DNA of 64,000 nt, taken from contig NZ_CP074404.1 of NCBI RefSeq assembly GCF_018388465.1, forward strand, positions 2,666,001 to 2,730,000, read 5' to 3'. Positions 8,873 to 17,230 of this stretch are shown piece by piece. How positions within the stretch are numbered: position 1 is the stretch's first letter; each line of letters opens with the position of its first letter. The notes under the pieces are model-generated. The model searched no databases and was not told the origin of the DNA. It worked only from the letters and a program-made list of their open reading frames with translations. Made by a program: the position numbers and the translations under genes. This DNA comes from Cellulomonas fengjieae (lineage in GTDB: Bacteria; Actinomycetota; Actinomycetes; Actinomycetales; Cellulomonadaceae).

Positions 8873-8917
8873 GCCGCACCTGCGGCCCTGTGGCCGCTGC
8901 GGATCCGCAGGTGCGGA
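8873..8917. promoter_or_regulatory. Paired dyad operator candidate between modE-like gene and ppk2
   Basis: Two 14-base imperfect palindromes, GCCGCACCTGCGGC at 8873-8886 and TCCGCAGGTGCGGA at 8904-8917, have centres 31 bases apart, close to three helical turns. The inner 12 bases of one are the exact reverse complement of the other. The position, 16 bases upstream of the modE-like start in a divergent intergenic region, suits binding of that regulator. Confidence 0.55.
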
Positions 8918-8967
8918 GCCGGATGGGTTGCCCAGCGGTACAGCCCGGGGAGCGGTACGTTCCCACG

Positions 8968-9807
8968 ATGGCGAAGGGGTCCGGCAAGAAGCAGAGCAAG
9001 ATCGCGAACGAGGTCTACGAGGCGGAGCTCTTCCGTCTGCAGGCCGAGCTGGTGAAGGTGCAGCTCTGGGCCAGGGACACCGGCGCGCGGGTCGTCGTGG
9101 TCTTCGAGGGCCGCGACGCCGCCGGCAAGGGCGGCACGATCAAGCGGATCGCCGAGTACCTCAGCCCCCGCGTCGTGCGGATCGCTGCGCTGCCGACGCC
9201 CACCGAGCGGGAGAAGGGGCAGTGGTACTACCAGCGCTACGTCGCGCAGCTGCCCACGGCCGGCGAGATCGTGCTGTTCGACCGCTCCTGGTACAACCGC
9301 GCGGGCGTGGAGAAGGTCATGGGCTACTGCACGCCGCAGGAGTACCACCGGTTCATGCGCCAGACGCCGATCTTCGAGCAGATGCTCATCGAGGACGGGA
9401 TCCTGCTGCGCAAGTACTGGTTCTCCGTGTCCGACAAGGAGCAGCTCAAGCGGTTCCGGTCCCGGCTCGACGACCCGGTGCGGCAGTGGAAGCTGAGCCC
9501 GATGGACCTCGAGTCGATCAGCCGCTGGGAGGACTACTCCAAGGCCAAGGACGAGATGATGGTCCACACGGACACCGCGCAGAGCCCGTGGTTCGTCGTC
9601 GAGTCGGACGTCAAGAAGCACGCGCGCCTGAACATGATCAGCCACCTGCTCTCGACCATCCCGTACACCGACGTGCCGCGCGAGAAGGTGGTCCTGCCGG
9701 ACCGGCCGGCCTCGTCGACCGGCTACGAGCGCCCGCCGCGCGCGCTGTCCACCTACGTCCCCGACCACGTCGCGCAGCTGCGGGGCGACCCGGAGAAGAA
9801 CCTCTGA
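8968..9807 (+). CDS. ppk2: Polyphosphate kinase 2
   Basis: A 279-residue PPK2-family enzyme that transfers phosphate between polyphosphate and nucleotides. The Walker A motif GRDAAGKGG is at 48-56, Walker B FDRSWYNR at 104-111, and the conserved WYYQRYV and RWEDYSKAKDEM segments are present. The length fits one-domain (class I type) PPK2, which usually phosphorylates nucleoside diphosphates. The ATG at 8968 begins the conserved region; an upstream start would add a low-quality extension. It is divergent from the molybdate operon and followed at 55 bases by nhaA. Confidence 0.92.
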   Translation: MAKGSGKKQSKIANEVYEAELFRLQAELVKVQLWARDTGARVVVVFEGRDAAGKGGTIKRIAEYLSPRVVRIAALPTPTEREKGQWYYQRYVAQLPTAGEIVLFDRSWYNRAGVEKVMGYCTPQEYHRFMRQTPIFEQMLIEDGILLRKYWFSVSDKEQLKRFRSRLDDPVRQWKLSPMDLESISRWEDYSKAKDEMMVHTDTAQSPWFVVESDVKKHARLNMISHLLSTIPYTDVPREKVVLPDRPASSTGYERPPRALSTYVPDHVAQLRGDPEKNL

Positions 9808-9862
9808 CGCCAAGCGCGAACGGGCGTTGCGTCCCGGGCGATCTCCTGCGACGTTGAGCGAC

Positions 9863-11236
9863 ATGTCGGTGACGTCCACCAGCCCGGGTCCCAACCTGCG
9901 GGTGTCGCTGCCGTCGCTGCAGCCCTCCGTCAAGGACTTCCTCACCAACGAGGCCGGCAGCGCCGTCTACCTGCTGGCCGCGACGGTCCTTGCCCTCGTC
10001 TGGGTCAACTCCCCGTTCGGCGGCTCCTACGACGCGCTCTGGCACACCAGCGCGGGGTTCCACCTGGGGACCTGGGGCATCGACCTGGACCTGCACCACT
10101 GGGTGAACGACGCGGCGATGGCCGTCTTCTTCGCGGTCGTCGGCCTGGAGATCAGCCGCGAGGCGACCACCGGGGAGCTGCGCGACAAGCGGACCGTCGC
10201 GGTCCCGGCCCTCGGCGCCCTGGGCGGGCTGCTGGTCCCGGTCCTCATCTTCCTGGCGTTCAACGCGGGCACCGATGCCGTGCACGGGTGGGGCGTCGTG
10301 ATGTCGACCGACACCGCCTTCCTCGTCGGCGTCCTCGCGCTGTTCGGCCCCAAGTGCCCCGACCAGCTCCGCCTGTTCCTGCTCACCCTCGCGATCGTCG
10401 ACGACATCGGCGCCATCACGGTGATGTCGATCTTCTACACCGATCAGGTGGACGTGGCCGCGCTCGCCATCGCCGGGGCGGTCGTCGTCGGGATCCTCAT
10501 GCTGCGCTGGCTCAAGGTGTGGCAGCTCGCCCCCTACGTCGCGGCGGGCGTCGCCCTGTGGTTCGCGGTCCAGGCCTCGGGGGTGCACGCGACTCTGGCC
10601 GGCGTGATCATCGGGCTCCTGGTGCCGGCCCGGCCGCCGGCCCAGCAGACGATCGACGAGGTCGCCGGGTACGGCCGCAAGCTGATGGACGAGGCGACCG
10701 CCGAGCGCGAGCACCTCGCCGAGCTGGCCGCGCGGGCCGCGGTGCCCACCAGCGACCGGCTGCAACGGCTCCTGCACCCGTGGAGCGCGTTCGTCGTGGT
10801 GCCCCTGTTCGGGCTGGCCAACGCGGGGATCGGGCTCCACGCCGAGGCACTCCAGGTCGCCGCGCAGTCGCGCCTCGCCATCGGCGTCGCCGTCGCCCTC
10901 GTGCTGGGCAACGCCATCGGCATCACCGGTGCGGCGACGCTCGCCATCAGGCTCGGGCTCGGCGACCTGCCGGGCCGCGTGCGGTGGGGTCACCTGCTCG
11001 GCGGCGCCGTGCTGGCCGGCATCGGGTTCACCATCTCGCTCTTCATCGCCGAGCTGGCCTTCGACGACCCCGAGCACCTGGCGGACGCGAAGATCGGCAT
11101 CCTGGCCGGGTCGCTCACCGCAGCCATCCTGGGGTCGATCCTGCTGCGGTGGCTCGGCGAGAAGCTGCCGCTGTGCTCGCCGCTCAGCGACGCCCCGCCA
11201 CCGCTGCCGCCCCTGCCCTGGCGGGCACCGGCCTAG
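9863..11236 (+). CDS. nhaA: Na+/H+ antiporter NhaA
   Basis: A 457-residue membrane antiporter that would expel sodium in exchange for protons. The essential aspartate pair is at 180-181 in LAIVDDIGAI, and the family motifs AVFFAVVGLEISRE, VVMSTDTAFLVG and GIGFTISLFIAELAF are all visible. I prefer the ATG at 9863; a TTG at 9827 would add 12 residues without a better ribosome site. Its TAG stop shares the palindrome CTAG with the stop of the convergent ThrE-like gene, so the two transcripts end on the same four bases. Confidence 0.92.
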   Translation: MSVTSTSPGPNLRVSLPSLQPSVKDFLTNEAGSAVYLLAATVLALVWVNSPFGGSYDALWHTSAGFHLGTWGIDLDLHHWVNDAAMAVFFAVVGLEISREATTGELRDKRTVAVPALGALGGLLVPVLIFLAFNAGTDAVHGWGVVMSTDTAFLVGVLALFGPKCPDQLRLFLLTLAIVDDIGAITVMSIFYTDQVDVAALAIAGAVVVGILMLRWLKVWQLAPYVAAGVALWFAVQASGVHATLAGVIIGLLVPARPPAQQTIDEVAGYGRKLMDEATAEREHLAELAARAAVPTSDRLQRLLHPWSAFVVVPLFGLANAGIGLHAEALQVAAQSRLAIGVAVALVLGNAIGITGAATLAIRLGLGDLPGRVRWGHLLGGAVLAGIGFTISLFIAELAFDDPEHLADAKIGILAGSLTAAILGSILLRWLGEKLPLCSPLSDAPPPLPPLPWRAPA

Positions 11237-12993
11237 AGGCGCGTCACCGCGAGGCCCGTGCGGCGTCCTATCGCGGAGCCGAGCGCGATCCCGGCCAGGA
11301 CGCCCAGCGAGATCGCGACCATCGTCGTGCCGGCGGTGACGACGGTGGACAGCGCCCGGGTGTCGTCCCCGAGGATCGAGGTCACCCCGACCAGGCCGAG
11401 CGCCCCGGGGACCAGGAGCCAGAATGCGGGCAGGAAGCCCACCAGCGCCGGCGGCCCGCTCGGCCGGGTGGCGGCGAACATGGCGACCGGGGTCATCAGG
11501 AGCGCCCCGACGAACGCCGACATGACGCCCCCGAAGAAGACGCCCCCGATCACCTGCCCGGCGTAGGCGACGACGAGCACGAGCACGATCCACGGCAGGG
11601 CAGCCCGTCGCGCGCTGTAGTAGAACACGACGCCCGTGCCGTAGACGAGCACGCCCACCCACGGCCCCGCCCAGCCCAGCGGGCCGGGGGCCGCGGCGCC
11701 GACGCCGGACGCGGGGACGCCGACGAGCGCGGCGGCGCCGGTGACCCCCAGCGCGAGCAGGACCAGCTGCATGGTTCCCGCGGCCAGCCGCGCGGCTCCG
11801 GCGATCATCTGCCGGGTCGCCAGGTCGATCGCCGCGGTGGTGAGCAACGCACCGGGCAGGAAGGTCACGAGCGGCGCTGCCAGGGGCGCGAGCGTGCCGA
11901 CGTCGAGGCCCGTGCGGGACAGCGCGAACACGGCAGCCGCGACCACGAACGCGCAGCTGAGCACGACGAGCGCCTGGTAGGCCGCCGGCAGCCGGGCGGT
12001 GGCCACCTGCAGGCCGGCGATCACGGCACCGAGCACGGCGGCGACCAACGTGTCGAGCAGGCTGCCACCGAGGATCATCGCGAGGCCAGCGGAGACGGCC
12101 ACGTACCCCGCGACGCGCACCGCGCCGCCGTACACCGGTGGCGCGGAGATCGCGGCCTCGATCCGTTCGGCCCCCTCGACCGGTCCCACCCGACCCGACT
12201 CCGCGTCGTCCGCGACGGCGAGCACGTCCTGCACCTGGTGCAGACGCAGGCTCCGCCACCCCGCCGACGAGGCGGCCGTCTGCACCGAGGTGCGGCCCGG
12301 CACGGAGACGAGCAGGGCCGTGGGGAGCGCGATCACCTCGACGTCCGGGGCGCCGTTGATGGCCGCGACGCGCTCCAGGGTCCGGGTGACCTGGACCACC
12401 GGTGCGCTGGAGTCGATCATCGCCTGGCCCAGCACCATGAGGAACCGGACCGTCGCGACCGTGTCCGCGGGTGCCGCCCCGGGGACGGCGACGGCCCGGG
12501 ACTCGTCCAGCACCCCGATCCCCGTGGTCGTGGCGGCCGGCTCCAGGGCGGCCGCCGCGATCGCACCCGCCGGCCGGGGCGTCCGGTAGCGCCGCACCAG
12601 CAGCACGAGCGCCGCCGCCGCGAGGACGAGGACCAGGGCCGCGGTGAGGATCGCGGCGAACGGGATGGTGGAGGTCGTCACCGCGGGATCACGGCCCCAC
12701 GGGACCTGGACGGCGGTCTGCGTGGGGGTCGGCGCGGGCGACGAGGGCTGCGACGACGGCACCGTGGTGGCGCCCTCGGTGGGGTCCGCACCCTGCGTCT
12801 GGCTCGGCACCGGCGCGACGCTCGGCGTCGGCGTCGGGATCGCGGTCTCCGCGGGCGGCGGGGCGGTCGGCTGGGGTGCCGGCGTCGTCGGTTCGACGGT
12901 CGTGGTGCTCCGCGGCTCGGTCGTGCCGTCGGGGGTCACCTCGACCCCCGTGACGAGCACGGCACGGCTGTCCCCTACCGACGACGAGCGCAT
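11233..12993 (-). CDS. Threonine/serine exporter family protein (ThrE/DUF1212) with extra N-terminal Pro/Thr-rich region
   Basis: A 586-residue membrane protein. Residues about 175-300 form the ThrE cytoplasmic domain (VRFLMVLGQAMIDSS, then the VEVIALPTALLVSV segment); about ten hydrophobic segments follow to the C-terminus, including FLPGALLTTAAIDL. Corynebacterium ThrE exports threonine and serine. Unlike the family core, this one begins with about 100 residues rich in Pro, Ser and Thr (many PTP and PAP units) and a transmembrane segment near 108-132, placing the rich region outside the cell. Substrate is inferred from family only. Confidence 0.82.
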   Translation of the reverse strand: MRSSSVGDSRAVLVTGVEVTPDGTTEPRSTTTVEPTTPAPQPTAPPPAETAIPTPTPSVAPVPSQTQGADPTEGATTVPSSQPSSPAPTPTQTAVQVPWGRDPAVTTSTIPFAAILTAALVLVLAAAALVLLVRRYRTPRPAGAIAAAALEPAATTTGIGVLDESRAVAVPGAAPADTVATVRFLMVLGQAMIDSSAPVVQVTRTLERVAAINGAPDVEVIALPTALLVSVPGRTSVQTAASSAGWRSLRLHQVQDVLAVADDAESGRVGPVEGAERIEAAISAPPVYGGAVRVAGYVAVSAGLAMILGGSLLDTLVAAVLGAVIAGLQVATARLPAAYQALVVLSCAFVVAAAVFALSRTGLDVGTLAPLAAPLVTFLPGALLTTAAIDLATRQMIAGAARLAAGTMQLVLLALGVTGAAALVGVPASGVGAAAPGPLGWAGPWVGVLVYGTGVVFYYSARRAALPWIVLVLVVAYAGQVIGGVFFGGVMSAFVGALLMTPVAMFAATRPSGPPALVGFLPAFWLLVPGALGLVGVTSILGDDTRALSTVVTAGTTMVAISLGVLAGIALGSAIGRRTGLAVTRL

Positions 12994-13009
12994 GGCACCC
13001 CGGTCTCTG

Positions 13010-13798
13010 TCAGGCCACCGGGTCGTCGTCGCCGTACGGGCCGAGGCGCAGCGTGCGCGCCCCCGCCGCGAGGATCTGCGGCAGCGCCGTCAGCAGCGAC
13101 TCCACGGTATCGGTCCCCGCCCGCACGAACCGGCCCGAGAGGGCGTCGAGCTCGCCGTCACCGAACGCCCGGACCAGCTCGGCCACCGCCTCGACGGGTG
13201 TCCACTCGATGCGGCCGTCGTGCACGGGCATCGAGGCCGTCATGTCGGTCTGCACCTGCCCTGGGGCCAGGTCGAGCACGCGGATGCCCCGGTCGCGGTA
13301 CTGCGCGTCGAGCTGCGTGGTGAACCGGGCGAGCGCACCCTTGCTGATCGCGTACCCCGTGTAGCTGGTCATGGCCCGATGGCCGGCGCCGGAGTTCATG
13401 TTGAGCACCCGCCCCTCGCCGCGGGCGAGCATGCCGGGGAGCACCGCGTGGGTGACCAGCAGCGGACCGCGCACGTTGGCCTCGATCACCCGCCAGGTGT
13501 CCTCGACGTCGTCCTCGACGAAGGGCACCTCCGCACGCTCGATGACGCCCGCGTTGTTGACCAGGAGCCCGATGCCACCCAGCTGCTCCTCCACCCGGGC
13601 CACGGCGTCCAGCACCGCGGTCCCGTCCACCAGGTCGGCGGCCGCCACGCAGACGTCCCCGCCGATCTGCTCGGCGACCGCGTCGAGGTGCGCCCGGGTG
13701 CGCCCGACCAGCCCCACGGTGTACCCCGCCTCCGCCAGGCCGAGCGCGATCCCCCGGCCGATGCCGCGGCCCGCGCCGGTGACCAGCGCCGTCCTCAT
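13010..13798 (-). CDS. Short-chain dehydrogenase/reductase
   Basis: A 262-residue classical SDR. Cofactor motif TGAGRGIGRG is at 7-16, the NNAG motif near 85, and the catalytic Ser/Tyr/Lys triad is in NMNSGAGHRAMTSYTGYAISK (given in two parts: serine in NMNSG, YxxxK in YAISK). Substrate is unknown. It is the last gene of a coupled trio with a DsbA-like protein and an NAD-dependent epimerase; its ATG overlaps the upstream stop (ATGA). Confidence 0.88.
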   Translation of the reverse strand: MRTALVTGAGRGIGRGIALGLAEAGYTVGLVGRTRAHLDAVAEQIGGDVCVAAADLVDGTAVLDAVARVEEQLGGIGLLVNNAGVIERAEVPFVEDDVEDTWRVIEANVRGPLLVTHAVLPGMLARGEGRVLNMNSGAGHRAMTSYTGYAISKGALARFTTQLDAQYRDRGIRVLDLAPGQVQTDMTASMPVHDGRIEWTPVEAVAELVRAFGDGELDALSGRFVRAGTDTVESLLTALPQILAAGARTLRLGPYGDDDPVA

Positions 13799-14304
13799 CG
13801 GACCGCCGCCACGGCCTCGCGCAGCCGGTCGAGGGTCGGCTTGCCCTGGAACCTGGTGCCCTCGACGAAGATCGTCGGCGTCCCCCGCACGCCCGCGTCG
13901 ATGCCCGCCGCGTAGTCGGCGGACACGGCGGCGGCGTGGACCTGGGCGCCGTCGCCCGCGACCTCGGACGGGTCGAGCCCGAGGGCCTGCGCCGCCGCCC
14001 GCAGGTCTGCCTCGGCCAGCCGGTCCTGGTGGCGCAGCAGCTCGTCGTGCATCTCCCAGAACTTCCCGTGCAGCCCGGCGGCCTCCGCCGCCAGCGCCGC
14101 GGAGAGGGCGTAGGGGTGCACCTCGAACAGCGGGAAGTGCCGCCACACCAGCCGCACCTGCCCGTCGGAGGTGTCCACCAGCTCACGCAGCGTCGGCGCC
14201 ACGGCCCGGCAGTACGGGCACTCGAGGTCGCCGAACTCCAGCACGGCGACCGGGGCGTCGGGGTTGCCGTACACGTGCCGCTCCGCGGCGAGGGACTCCG
14301 TCAT
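13795..14304 (-). CDS. DsbA-family thiol-disulfide protein
   Basis: A 169-residue thioredoxin-fold protein with active site Cys29-Pro-Tyr-Cys32 in DLECPYCRAVAP and the cis-proline loop GTPTIFVEG near 143. The helical insertion between them is of the DsbA/FrnE type. No signal peptide is seen, so it most likely works in the cytoplasm on thiols. It overlaps both neighbours by four bases, in an operon with an epimerase and an SDR, but sequence alone does not say what the three share. Confidence 0.88.
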   Translation of the reverse strand: MTESLAAERHVYGNPDAPVAVLEFGDLECPYCRAVAPTLRELVDTSDGQVRLVWRHFPLFEVHPYALSAALAAEAAGLHGKFWEMHDELLRHQDRLAEADLRAAAQALGLDPSEVAGDGAQVHAAAVSADYAAGIDAGVRGTPTIFVEGTRFQGKPTLDRLREAVAAVR

Positions 14305-15347
14305 GCGTCGAGGATGCCAGGGTCGCGGTGCCGGGGTCGCATGGGTGGGCTCGCCGTCCCCGCGCCGGCGGCGATGCCCGCGATCAGGTCCCGCGCGGCC
14401 TCGATCCCGGACCAGGCGGGCCGCCAGCCCAGCTCCCGCTCGGCGCGCGACGTGTCGAGCAGGGGCGCCGACAGCGCCATGTCCAGCCAGCCGGGTCCGA
14501 CGGGGACGACGCGCGCGTGCCACCCCACCGCGACGGCCGCCCGGGCCTGCGCCACCGGGACGGTGCGCATGCGGCCGTTCGCGAGGATGTCCGCGAAGTC
14601 CTGACCCCGCAGCACCTCGTGGGCGGCCAGGTTGAAGGGACCACGCACCCTGCGCACCACGGCCTCGCGGAACGCCTCCGCGACGTCCTGCGCGTGCACG
14701 ACCTGCAGGCGGAGCCCTTCGGGCCAGGGCAGGACGGGGAGGTGACCGGCGAGGGCGCGCTTGGGCACCCAGGGGCCGAGGAAGTACCGGGAGATCTCGT
14801 GCCCGGCGGCCCGCTGGAAGACGAGCGCCGGCCGGATCCGGGCGATGGTCAGCTCGGGGTGCGCCTCCTCGATCTCGTCGAGCACCCGCTCCACCGCGAC
14901 CTTGTCCACGCTGTACGAGGACGACCGCACACCGGCCGTCGCCCAGCCCTCCCCGCGCGGCACGTCGTCGGGAGCAGGGGCGTACGCGCCGATGCTCGAG
15001 GCGACGACGACGTGCGGGACCCCGGCGCGGCGGGCGGCGTCGAGGACCCAGCGCGTGCCCGCGACGTTGACGTCGTGCAGCCGGCGGCGGTCATGGCTCG
15101 GCTGGATCGCCCACGCGAGGTGCACGACCGCGTCGGCCCCGGCGAACGCGGTCGTGAGGGTGTCGACCGCCGACGGCGCCGCGACGTCGCAGGCGACCCA
15201 GGTCGCGACGTCGTACGGAGCCGGCGGGGTGCTGCGGGGCACCCGGCGCGCCACACCCACCACGGAGGTGATCGAGCCGTCGTCGACCAGGCGTCTGAGC
15301 AGCGCCGTACCGACGTTGCCGCTTGCGCCCACCACGACGACTCTCAT
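14301..15347 (-). CDS. NAD-dependent epimerase/dehydratase family protein
   Basis: A 348-residue extended SDR. The nucleotide motif GASGNVG is at 7-13, and the catalytic YxxxK is in SYSVDKVAVE near 154-158. HLAWAIQPSHD and the IRPALVFQ segment fit sugar-epimerase-like or nucleoside-diphosphate-sugar enzymes common in actinobacteria. The ATG at 15347 follows GGGAGAG. It leads a three-gene operon. Substrate is not identifiable. Confidence 0.85.
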   Translation of the reverse strand: MRVVVVGASGNVGTALLRRLVDDGSITSVVGVARRVPRSTPPAPYDVATWVACDVAAPSAVDTLTTAFAGADAVVHLAWAIQPSHDRRRLHDVNVAGTRWVLDAARRAGVPHVVVASSIGAYAPAPDDVPRGEGWATAGVRSSSYSVDKVAVERVLDEIEEAHPELTIARIRPALVFQRAAGHEISRYFLGPWVPKRALAGHLPVLPWPEGLRLQVVHAQDVAEAFREAVVRRVRGPFNLAAHEVLRGQDFADILANGRMRTVPVAQARAAVAVGWHARVVPVGPGWLDMALSAPLLDTSRAERELGWRPAWSGIEAARDLIAGIAAGAGTASPPMRPRHRDPGILDA

Positions 15348-15653
15348 GCGCTCTCCCGGGGCTCGTGCAGATCCACGGGAGCCACGTTCGCACCAGTTGC
15401 CGGTGCCCGCATCCGTTGGGCGCTCCCGGGCCCGCGCCGGCCATCGCGCCGCGTACCCGCAGGTCATGAGCGTCGGGCTGCCGCCGGAGCCGGAGGACGG
15501 CCGCCTGACGTGCGACGACCGCGGGAGCGCCCACCCCCGTGGACCGGACCCGCGGCGCTCGACCCCGGACCTCGCTCCGGGCGGCCCGGACCACGCACGC
15601 TGCCCTCGAGCCTGACGTCCCGGGCGGCCTGGCCAGGGCCCGGACCGAGCGAC
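15348..15653. other. Intergenic region, 306 bases
   Basis: Lies downstream of the ogt-type gene and upstream of the epimerase operon, all on the minus strand. It should hold the epimerase promoter. A modest hairpin (CCCGGA at 15564-15569 with TCCGGG at 15576-15581) lies about 75 bases past the ogt stop and may aid termination. I see no gene or RNA in it. Confidence 0.4.
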
Positions 15654-16301
15654 TCAGAAGAGCACGTGCTCGCGCGGCCGCCCCTTCGCCTCGTGGCCGA
15701 GCAGGAACCGCTTGCGCTCCAGTCCCGCCGCGAACCCCGTCAGCGAGCCGTCCCCGCCGATCACGCGGTGGCAGGGCACCACGATCGCGATGCGGTTCCG
15801 TCCGTTGGCCGCACCCACCGCCCGCGACGACGTCCGGGGCACCAGCCCGATCTCGGCGGCGAGCTCCCCGTAGGAACGCGTCTGCCCGTACGGGATGCGC
15901 AGCAGGCCCTCCCAGACCCGGCGCTGGAACGTGGTGCCCAGGAGGCGAAGCGGGAGGTCGAACTCGGTACGGATCCCCGCGAAGTACTCGTCGAGCTGCG
16001 TCCGGACCTCGTCGAACTCGTCGTCGGCCCGCTCGCCGAACGGACCCTGGACGGCCTCGTACTTCGAGTCCGGGAGCAGGAGGGCGGACAGCGCGCCGTC
16101 GTGGGCGACCAGGGTGAGCGGACCGAGCGGCGAGTGCGTGACGGTGTGGACCACGCGCGGCTCCGCGCCGCCGGGCACGAAGCCCTCGGGCACCGGACTC
16201 TCGGGCATGACTCTGCCGGGCACCGGACTCTCGGGCATGACCCCGTGTGCCGCACTGCGGGTCATGCCCCAGGTTCCCCCCTGCACCGTCATGATCGTCA
16301 T
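15654..16301 (-). CDS. ogt: Methylated-DNA--protein-cysteine methyltransferase
   Basis: A 215-residue O6-alkylguanine repair protein. The alkyl-accepting cysteine is Cys177 in IVVPCHRVIGGDGS; the helix-turn-helix and arginine-finger region ELAAEIGLVPRTSSRAVG precedes it. It removes alkyl groups from guanine in a single-use reaction. The N-terminus, before the conserved HTVTHSPLGPLTLVAHDG, contains an unusual 10-residue tandem duplication (MPESPVPxxx) from a 30-base repeat. The ATG at 16301 has GGGGAG upstream; an ATG 9 bases later and one inside the repeat are alternatives. Confidence 0.9.
   Translation of the reverse strand: MTIMTVQGGTWGMTRSAAHGVMPESPVPGRVMPESPVPEGFVPGGAEPRVVHTVTHSPLGPLTLVAHDGALSALLLPDSKYEAVQGPFGERADDEFDEVRTQLDEYFAGIRTEFDLPLRLLGTTFQRRVWEGLLRIPYGQTRSYGELAAEIGLVPRTSSRAVGAANGRNRIAIVVPCHRVIGGDGSLTGFAAGLERKRFLLGHEAKGRPREHVLF
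16188..16240. repeat. 30-base tandem repeat inside the ogt N-terminus
   Basis: A 23-base identical segment occurs at 16188-16210 and again at 16218-16240, giving a 30-base period and two copies of the peptide MPESPVP. Being a multiple of three, copy change keeps the frame. Confidence 0.8.
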
Positions 16302-16361
16302 CCTGCCGCTCCCCACTGACACGCACGCTGACACGCGTACCGACCCGGACACGACACGCCT

Positions 16362-16396
16362 GCGGCGCGCGCCCTCTCGGAGAAGACGCGCGCCGC
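16362..16396 (-). terminator. Hairpin after the ABC-2 permease gene
   Basis: Perfect 10-base stem, GCGGCGCGCG at 16362-16371 with CGCGCGCCGC at 16387-16396, 15-base loop. It begins 16 bases past the permease stop on the minus strand and has no T-tract. Confidence 0.55.
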
Positions 16397-16411
16397 GCGG
16401 GGGTTGTGAGG

Positions 16412-17230
16412 TCAGTCCGTGCTGCGCAACAGCGTTCGCACCCCCACGGTCAGCCCCAGCACCGCCGTGAGGACCGCCGCGAGCCACCCCGCCCCCACCG
16501 CACTGCTGGTCAGGTCGCCGGCGAACAGTGCACGCTCGGCCTCGACCACCCAGCGCACGGGGTCGAACGCGGAGGCGACCTTCATCCACTGCGGGCCGGT
16601 CTCGAGCGGCAGGAGCATGCCGGACAGGATGAGCAGCGGGAACAGGACCGTCTGCTGGACCACCCAGAACGTCCAGTCCTGCTTGCGCACCGCGATCGCC
16701 AGCGCGTAGCTGAGCGAGCCGAGGCCGACGCCCAGCACCGCGAGCATCGCCAGGCCCAGCGGCGCACCGACGGGGTCGGCCCGGAAGCCGAACGGGAGCA
16801 TGACCAGGATGACGATCCCCGCCTGGGCGACCAGCGGCACCATCTCCTTGAGCGAGCGCCCCACCAGCTGCGACGACCGCGACAGCGGGGTGACGAGCAG
16901 CCGCTCGTGCGCACCGGTCTGCATCTCGACCAGCAGGTTGGCACCCGTGGTCGACGTCCCGAACAGCGTGGTCATCACCAGGATCGCGGGGACGAACCAC
17001 TGCCAGACGTCCGCCCCGGCGAACCCGGCGGACTCCCCGACGGAGCCGGCGAGCAGCGGCCCGAACAGCCCGAGGAAGACCAAGGGCTGGATCAGCCCGA
17101 AGACGACCGAGAACGGCTCCCGGACGATCGGCCTGAGCTCGCGGGCCATCACCAGGCGCACGTCGCCCAGCCAGGGACGCCGGGCGGTGGCCACGGTGGT
17201 GGTCGGCGGGGTCGCGGTGATCGTGGTCAT
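16412..17230 (-). CDS. ABC-2 type transporter permease (DrrB-like)
   Basis: A 272-residue membrane protein of the ABC-2 (DrrB/NodJ) family. It shows the conserved ELRPIVREPFSVVFGLIQPL start, the GTSTTGANLLVEMQTG loop and the CLR-like ERLLVTPLSRSSQLVGR loop, then six hydrophobic segments. It would form the channel of an exporter with the ATPase encoded just upstream, whose gene it overlaps by four bases. Related systems export antibiotics or lipids; the substrate here is unknown. Confidence 0.88.
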   Translation of the reverse strand: MTTITATPPTTTVATARRPWLGDVRLVMARELRPIVREPFSVVFGLIQPLVFLGLFGPLLAGSVGESAGFAGADVWQWFVPAILVMTTLFGTSTTGANLLVEMQTGAHERLLVTPLSRSSQLVGRSLKEMVPLVAQAGIVILVMLPFGFRADPVGAPLGLAMLAVLGVGLGSLSYALAIAVRKQDWTFWVVQQTVLFPLLILSGMLLPLETGPQWMKVASAFDPVRWVVEAERALFAGDLTSSAVGAGWLAAVLTAVLGLTVGVRTLLRSTD

